This document shows positions 33,551 through 33,807 of a stretch of DNA of 33,807 nt, in pieces. Within the stretch, counting starts at the first letter, position 1, and each line of letters starts with the position of its first letter. The position numbers and the translations under genes are program-made. Under the pieces are notes generated by a model. The model did not search any database. It was not told the DNA's origin and was given only the letters and a program-made list of their open reading frames with translations. This DNA is from an uncultured Chlorobiaceae bacterium (GTDB lineage: Bacteria; Bacteroidota; Chlorobiia; Chlorobiales; Chlorobiaceae): assembly GCA_903824295.1 (NCBI GenBank), contig CAIJWE010000114.1, forward strand, positions 1 through 33,807, written 5' to 3'.

Positions 33551-33807
33551 CAGTTTTAGTAAAATCCAAAAGCCGGGTACGGGTCGGCAAAGGCGGAATT
33601 GGTTGCCGTCCACATTTTAGGTTCCAGTATGCCCATGAGCGCACATCAAAAACGCCAGGTGGAGCATGCTCCAAAACCTCACAGAATTCGTCATTCCCCA
33701 CGATGCCTTTCAGCGCTTTTAAATCTTCAGGCGTACCAAAAGTCATAACATGCGCAAGAAAATGCACTGGATCAGCAAGTTCTTCCTCTGGCGTATTGAA
33801 CCATACA
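33546..33807 (-). CDS. Unidentified passenger gene of the right-hand Tn3-like element (5' partial)
   Basis: The open frame runs off the window. Visible residues include WFNTPEEELADPVHFLAHVM, TFGTPEDLKALKG, EVLEHAPPGVFDVRSWAYWN and a C-terminus ending LLDFTKTA. The stop codon lies inside the terminal repeat. I recall similar small proteins encoded beside AbiEii-type nucleotidyltransferase toxins, which would make this part of a toxin-antitoxin passenger, common in Tn3-family elements; this is not verified. The good codon structure suggests a live gene. Confidence 0.6.
   Translation of the reverse strand, partial: VWFNTPEEELADPVHFLAHVMTFGTPEDLKALKGIVGNDEFCEVLEHAPPGVFDVRSWAYWNLKCGRQPIPPLPTRTRLLDFTKTA

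Noticed and set aside
1-33807. CRISPR arrays, tRNA and rRNA genes
   Set aside because: I saw no regularly spaced repeats, no cloverleaf-like segments and no rRNA sequence on either strand.

Overview
The window reads as a green sulfur bacterium (Chlorobiales, Chlorobium/Pelodictyon type). The grounds are the gene order and protein character of the murein/division cluster and a radical-SAM cassette that resembles, from memory, the 'SynChlorMet' cassette described from Syntrophobacter, Chlorobium and Methanocella. No taxonomic search was possible. The first ~320 bases do not fit: they encode part of a HEAT-repeat protein of a kind I associate with Verrucomicrobia/Bacteroidetes, and they join the middle of ftsA with no gene boundary. 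This is most likely a chimeric contig end.

Layout. (1) 275-15384, minus strand: a compact dcw operon in transcription order mraZ, rsmH, ftsL-like, ftsI, murE, murF, mraY, murD, ftsW, murG, murC, ftsQ, ftsA (3' end lost). Most junctions overlap or are under 40 bp. A triple GTGG repeat with 10-bp period upstream of mraZ looks like the MraZ operator. murB is absent from its common place after murC. (2) 15598-20226, plus strand: housekeeping genes for a YacP-like NYN nuclease, chorismate mutase, MltG, phosphoglycerate kinase, a rhomboid protease and a DUF1232 protein. A RlmD/RumA-type rRNA methyltransferase (minus) faces them. (3) 21879-25010: a mobile and defence-type zone with a MazEF-like toxin-antitoxin pair, a frameshifted serine resolvase with a res-like upstream region, and a wrecked Tn3-family transposon. 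The transposon has one 38-bp terminal repeat, an intact tnpR, and tnpA broken into a frameshifted 5' piece and an inverted internal piece.

(4) 25072-33134, plus strand: the most interesting part, a RiPP (ribosomally made, modified peptide) cassette. It holds three radical SAM/SPASM proteins, one of them fused to an HPr-kinase-like domain with a ruined P-loop. It also holds a PqqD-type leader-binding protein, an S26-type peptidase and an ABC exporter without its own leader peptidase. Together they suggest leader recognition, multi-step radical modification, leader cleavage and export. The precursor is not obvious. The best candidate is a 64-aa ORF at 25107-25301 with a leader-like first half and a Cys/Tyr/Gly/Trp-rich C-terminus, behind a TATAAT box. 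A terminator-like hairpin at 25822-25858 separates it from the enzymes.

(5) 33166-33807: the start of a further ORF is cut by a Tn3-family terminal repeat. Then come a second, partial repeat interrupted by the 3' end of a group II intron (domains V and VI, maturase C-terminal piece), and a third, intact repeat that leads into a Tn3-like element running off the window with an unrecognised passenger gene. The RiPP cassette is thus bracketed on both sides by Tn3-family debris.
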